DNA from: Streptosporangiaceae bacterium
GTDB lineage: Bacteria; Actinomycetota; Actinomycetes; Streptosporangiales; Streptosporangiaceae
Direction: 5' to 3'
Length of the DNA stretch: 42,885 nucleotides
Assembly: GCA_025934635.1 (NCBI GenBank)
Contig: JAICWX010000036.1
Location: 1 to 42,885 of the forward strand
Notes under the pieces: model-generated
What the model was told of the DNA's origin: nothing
The model's database searches: none
Seen by the model: the letters and a program-made list of their open reading frames with translations, nothing else
Part shown: positions 39,763 through 42,885 of the stretch, one piece after another
Layout of the letters: every line of letters starts with the position of its first letter
Position numbering within the stretch: position 1 is the stretch's first letter
Program-made: the position numbers and the translations under genes

Positions 39763-41190
39763 ATGACCGAGCTCATCGCGCAGCAGTCCGACACGCACCA
39801 GAAGGCACTGCGCATCAACCTCGACCCGCGCTGGTACGGGACGATCGCGGAAATCGGGGCCGGCCAGGAGGTCGTGCGCTGGTTCTTCCGGGTCGGCGGC
39901 GCCGCGGGCACCGTGGCCAAGTCGATGTCGGCCTACGACATGGCGGTCAGCGACGCTGTCTACGGCAAGGCCGACCGGTACGTCTCGGCCGGCCGGCTGC
40001 AGGGCATGCTCGATCATGAATTCGACCTCAACGTCGAGCGCCTGGACGAGGAGCGCGGCGACTCGAACTGCTTCTTCGCGTTCGCCGACACGGTGGTGGC
40101 GCGCAGCTACCGGGGCGGCAACGAGTGCCACGGCTGGATGGGGGTGAAGTTCCAGTCCCAGACCCACGACGAGCCCAGCCAGATCGTCATGCACGTGCGG
40201 ATGCTTGACGAAGAGGCCTACCTGCAGCAGGAGGCGCTCGGCATCGTCGGGGTGAACCTGCTGTACGGGGCGTTCTTCCATCACCATGAGCCGGAGAAGC
40301 TGATCGAGAGCCTGCTCGACCAGCTGACGACCGGCCGCGTCGAGATCGACATGATCGAGTTCCGCGGCATCGAGTTCCGCGGCGTGGACAACCGGCTGAT
40401 GGCGCTGAAGCTGGTCCAGCTGGGGCTGAGCGGCGTGGCCATGTTCGGCCCGGACCGCGAGGTGCTGCAGCCGAGTGAGGTGCTGCGCAAGCAGGCGGTC
40501 CTGGTCGAGCGGGGCAGCTTCCGGCCGCCGACCCACGTGAACCTGGACATGCTCGCCACCGCCAAGGACAAGTTCGCGCAGGACCCGGCCGTGGAGGGCA
40601 AGCCGATCCTGCAGCTGACCGAGATCACCATGCGGAACCTGCTGGCCGAGCGGTCCGAGATCGACCGGCGGGACTTCCTGGCCCGGGCCGACCTGCTCGC
40701 CGCGTGCGGCGAGACGGTCCTGATCACGGACTACTTCGACTATTACCGGCTGGCCGCCTACATCGCCGAGCGGACCACCGAGCGGATCGGCATCGTGATG
40801 GGCGTGCCGAGCCTGATCGACCTGTTCGACGAGCGGAACCACGCGCAGCTGCCGGGCGGGATCCTGGAGAGCTTCGGCCGGCTGTTCAAGAACGGCCTCA
40901 AGCTCTACGTCTACCCGTACCGGCCGTCACCCGACGAAGAGCTCAAGACCGTGGACGACATCAAGGTCCAGGCGGAGCTCCAGCCGCTGTACGACTACCT
41001 GGCCGGCCGGGGCAGCTTCGTCAACCTGGACAACTACCGCCCGGACTGCCTGCATATCTTCAGCCGTGACGTGCTGCGGCGGATCTCCGCCAACGACGAC
41101 TCGTGGGAGGAGATGGTGCCCGAGGAGGTGGCCGGCCTGATCAAGCGCCGCGGCTTCTTCAGCTACGTCAGGCCTGACGCCCGGGACTGA
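39763..41190 (+). CDS. Widely conserved cytosolic protein of unknown function
   Basis: 475 residues from ATG at 39763, with GGGAGAAGC upstream. The protein is highly conserved along its whole length in distant bacteria as I recall the family: INLDPRWYGTIAEIGAGQEV, VRWFFRVGGAAGTVAKSMSA and YDMAVSDAVYGKADRYVS, then RLFKNGLKLYVYPY. The end is SWEEMVPEEVAGLIKRRGFF. Databases sometimes label it a TonB-dependent receptor or a nicotinate-nucleotide adenylyltransferase. Neither fits: there is no signal peptide, no beta-barrel pattern, and no HxGH nucleotidyltransferase motif. Conserved acidic and His residues in EFDLNVERLDEERGDSN and HVRMLDEEAYLQQEALG hint at an enzyme. It overlaps the convergent acetoacetyl-CoA synthetase by 23 bases. 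Confidence 0.85.
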   Translation: MTELIAQQSDTHQKALRINLDPRWYGTIAEIGAGQEVVRWFFRVGGAAGTVAKSMSAYDMAVSDAVYGKADRYVSAGRLQGMLDHEFDLNVERLDEERGDSNCFFAFADTVVARSYRGGNECHGWMGVKFQSQTHDEPSQIVMHVRMLDEEAYLQQEALGIVGVNLLYGAFFHHHEPEKLIESLLDQLTTGRVEIDMIEFRGIEFRGVDNRLMALKLVQLGLSGVAMFGPDREVLQPSEVLRKQAVLVERGSFRPPTHVNLDMLATAKDKFAQDPAVEGKPILQLTEITMRNLLAERSEIDRRDFLARADLLAACGETVLITDYFDYYRLAAYIAERTTERIGIVMGVPSLIDLFDERNHAQLPGGILESFGRLFKNGLKLYVYPYRPSPDEELKTVDDIKVQAELQPLYDYLAGRGSFVNLDNYRPDCLHIFSRDVLRRISANDDSWEEMVPEEVAGLIKRRGFFSYVRPDARD

Positions 41191-42885
41191 CCCCCTCGGA
41201 GCCGGCCGGGCCGAGACGGTAGTCCCGCTGGGTGCTCGCGTAGCGGGCGAAGGCGTCCAGGGCCTCGGGGTTGGCCATCGCGTTGCGGTTGGCGGCGTCG
41301 TCCGGCCGGGCGCCCAGCAGGACCCTCCGGACCGGCACCTCCATCTTCTTGCCGGTAAGGGTGACCGGGATGGCCGGCACCGCGATGATCTTGTCGGGCA
41401 CGTGCCGGGCCGTGTACAGGGCACGGAGCCGCCCGGCGATCGTGCCGCGGAGCGCGTCGTCGAGGACGGCGCCCTCGGCCAGCGTGACGAACAGCGGCAT
41501 GAAGAAGCCGCCGCCCGGCAGGTCGAGGTTGACGATGAGCGCGTCCGTGACCTCCTCGACGGACTCCAGCGCGGCATAGATCTCCGCCGTGCCGATCCGG
41601 ATGCCGTGCCGGTTCAGGGTCGCGTCGCTGCGGCCGAGCACGAAGCAGCCGCCGCGCTCGTTGACCATGAAGAAGTCGCCCTGGCGCCACACGCCGGGGA
41701 AGTCGCCGAAATACGTCCGCCGGTAGAGCTCGCCGTCGTCGTCGTTCCACAGCCGGACCGGCATCGACGGCATCGGCTGGGTGATCACCAGCTCGCCGAC
41801 CTCCCCGGTGACCGGCTCGCCCCGCTCGCTGAACGCGTACGCGGCCACGCCCAGGTTGCGCGCCTGGTGCTCGCCCGCGTAGACCGGCAGCACGGGCGCC
41901 CCGCCGGTGAACCCGCTGCAGACATCGGTCCCGCCGCTGCCCACGTGCAGCCACAGGTCGGCCTTGACGTTGCGGTAGAACCAGGCGCTCACCTCGGCCG
42001 ACACCGGTGACCCGGCCAGCATGACGGAGGCCAGCGCGGACAGGTCGTACGTGGCCGCCGGCACCACGCCGGCCTGGGACAGCAGGGCGACGTAGGCGGG
42101 GCTCGCCCCGAACATGGTCACCGCCGCGTCCTGGGCCAGCTGCCACAGCACGCCCGGTCCGGGGTACGCCGGGTTCCCGTCGTACAGCAGCGGCCTGACC
42201 CCGAGCAGCAGCGAGCTGACCAGGAAATTCCACATCATCCAGCCGCTGGTGGTGTAGAAGAACAGCCGGTCGCCCGGGTGCAGGTCCATGTTGAGCGTCT
42301 GCAGCTTCAGCTGCTCGATGAGGACGCCGCCATGGCTGTGCGTGATCGCCTTCGGCAGCCCGGTGGTGCCCGAAGAGAACAAGATCCACAGCGGATGACC
42401 GAACGGCACCTGCTCGAACTCGAACTCCGCGGCCGGCACCGGCGGGTGGTCCATGACCTCCTCCCAGGACCGCGCCCCGGCGATCGCGCCCCCGGCCGGC
42501 CCCGGTACGCCGATGACCTGCTCCAGGCCCGGCAGCAGCGCGATCACCTGCTCCAGCTCGGCGCTGCGGTCGAAGTCCCGGCCGCCGTAGCGGTAGCTGT
42601 CCACGCAGAACAGCACCTTCGGCGACAGCTGCCCGAACCGGTCGCTGATCCCGCGCCAGCCGAAATCGGGCGAGCAGCTGGTCCACACCGCGCCGATGCT
42701 GGTCGTGGCGAGCATCGCGATCACGGTCTGCGGGGCGTTCGGCAGGCAGGAGGCGACCCGGTCGCCGGGGCGGACGCCCATGGCGCGCAGCCGGGTGGCG
42801 AGCACCCGGACGCTGTTCGCGAGCTCCGGCCACGGCAGGCCGGCGAGCGGCGTGCTCTCGGACTGGTAGTACAGCGCGTCCTGGC
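41168..42885 (-). CDS. Acetoacetyl-CoA synthetase (5' end outside window)
   Basis: At least 570 residues are present, and the frame is open to the window edge (reading DALYYQSESTPLAGLPWPEL upstream of the first internal ATG). About 80-100 N-terminal residues are probably missing. Adenylate-forming enzyme motifs are complete: A3 LFSSGTTGLPKAITHSHGG, the A5-type block, A7/A8 GDFFMVNERGGCFVLGRSDA with TLNRHGIRIGTAEIY, and A10 VTLTGKKMEVPVRRVLLG with the catalytic Lys. The HIRIG-style hinge and TSGWMMWNFLVSSLLLG are characteristic of acetoacetate-CoA ligases (AacS). It activates acetoacetate with ATP in the cytosol, linking ketone-body or PHB turnover to acyl-CoA pools. Confidence 0.93.
   Translation of the reverse strand, partial: QDALYYQSESTPLAGLPWPELANSVRVLATRLRAMGVRPGDRVASCLPNAPQTVIAMLATTSIGAVWTSCSPDFGWRGISDRFGQLSPKVLFCVDSYRYGGRDFDRSAELEQVIALLPGLEQVIGVPGPAGGAIAGARSWEEVMDHPPVPAAEFEFEQVPFGHPLWILFSSGTTGLPKAITHSHGGVLIEQLKLQTLNMDLHPGDRLFFYTTSGWMMWNFLVSSLLLGVRPLLYDGNPAYPGPGVLWQLAQDAAVTMFGASPAYVALLSQAGVVPAATYDLSALASVMLAGSPVSAEVSAWFYRNVKADLWLHVGSGGTDVCSGFTGGAPVLPVYAGEHQARNLGVAAYAFSERGEPVTGEVGELVITQPMPSMPVRLWNDDDGELYRRTYFGDFPGVWRQGDFFMVNERGGCFVLGRSDATLNRHGIRIGTAEIYAALESVEEVTDALIVNLDLPGGGFFMPLFVTLAEGAVLDDALRGTIAGRLRALYTARHVPDKIIAVPAIPVTLTGKKMEVPVRRVLLGARPDDAANRNAMANPEALDAFARYASTQRDYRLGPAGSEGVSPGRQA

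Noticed and set aside
39763..41190. TonB-dependent receptor
   Set aside because: This database name does not fit: there is no signal peptide, plug domain, beta-barrel or aromatic C-terminal end, and the organism type lacks a TonB outer-membrane system.
1..42885. tRNA, rRNA or riboswitch
   Set aside because: No cloverleaf, rRNA-like or recognisable aptamer sequence was noticed by eye. A covariance-model search would be needed to exclude small RNAs.

Overview
The window is about 42.9 kb of very GC-rich, gene-dense DNA with strong third-position G/C bias, many GTG starts and many 4-nt stop/start overlaps. Together with mycofactocin genes, a DUF574 methyltransferase, GAF-ANTAR and STAS regulators, an XRE/DUF397 pair and an F420-type LLM oxidoreductase, this points to a chromosomal segment of a filamentous actinomycete. 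The species cannot be named from the sequence alone. No tRNA, rRNA, CRISPR array, transposase or phage gene was seen, and no stretch over 300 bases lacks a gene or gene remnant.

Layout. (1) 1-3602: the 3' end of one ECF sigma factor, a small conserved protein, RidA, a DUF574 methyltransferase, then a complete ECF sigma factor that is a close paralogue of the truncated one, divergent from a RibD/DHFR-like reductase. (2) 3634-7034: mycofactocin glycosyltransferase mftF facing premycofactocin synthase mftD tail to tail, without mftA/B/C/E, then a methyltransferase. (3) 7031-14817: a tightly coupled minus-strand operon SWIM - DUF5691 - MoxR ATPase - DUF5682 - VWA (- DinB). This is the best candidate for an undescribed multi-protein system. 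DUF5682 carries motifs suggesting the TraB/TIKI/EreA/ChaN metal-hydrolase superfamily. (4) 14904-19920: scattered enzymes (quinone oxidoreductase, LON-domain protein, EcsC-like protein, LLM oxidoreductase, M20 peptidase, PaaI-type thioesterase). (5) 20114-24924: an XRE/DUF397 regulator pair of lower GC, closed by a strong terminator, then an operon of a BCS1/CDC48-like AAA ATPase, an ABC exporter and a 55-residue two-helix membrane protein. (6) 24921-26997: GAF-ANTAR and STAS regulators joined by an A6 run that puts the STAS stop out of frame, and a tyrosine phosphatase.

(7) 26975-38281 is a phosphorus-themed block. A LacI regulator sits upstream of a lipoprotein / two permeases / ATPase importer and a TIGR03767-type metallophosphoesterase. 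Next come the wreck of a second, phosphonate-type locus (5' end of a paralogous binding-protein gene fused to an internally deleted PhnZ-like HD oxygenase gene) and a HutC/PhnF-like GntR regulator. The block ends with an 862-residue protein that joins a six-blade NHL propeller, a membrane helix, an internal twin-arginine signal and a phospholipase C/phosphatase domain. The likely theme is scavenging of organic phosphorus, though the importer's substrate is inferred. (8) 38268-42885: pirin, an ArsR regulator with an operator-like dyad over its start, a widely conserved protein of unknown function, and an acetoacetyl-CoA synthetase cut by the window end.

At least six convergent gene pairs overlap at their stop codons.
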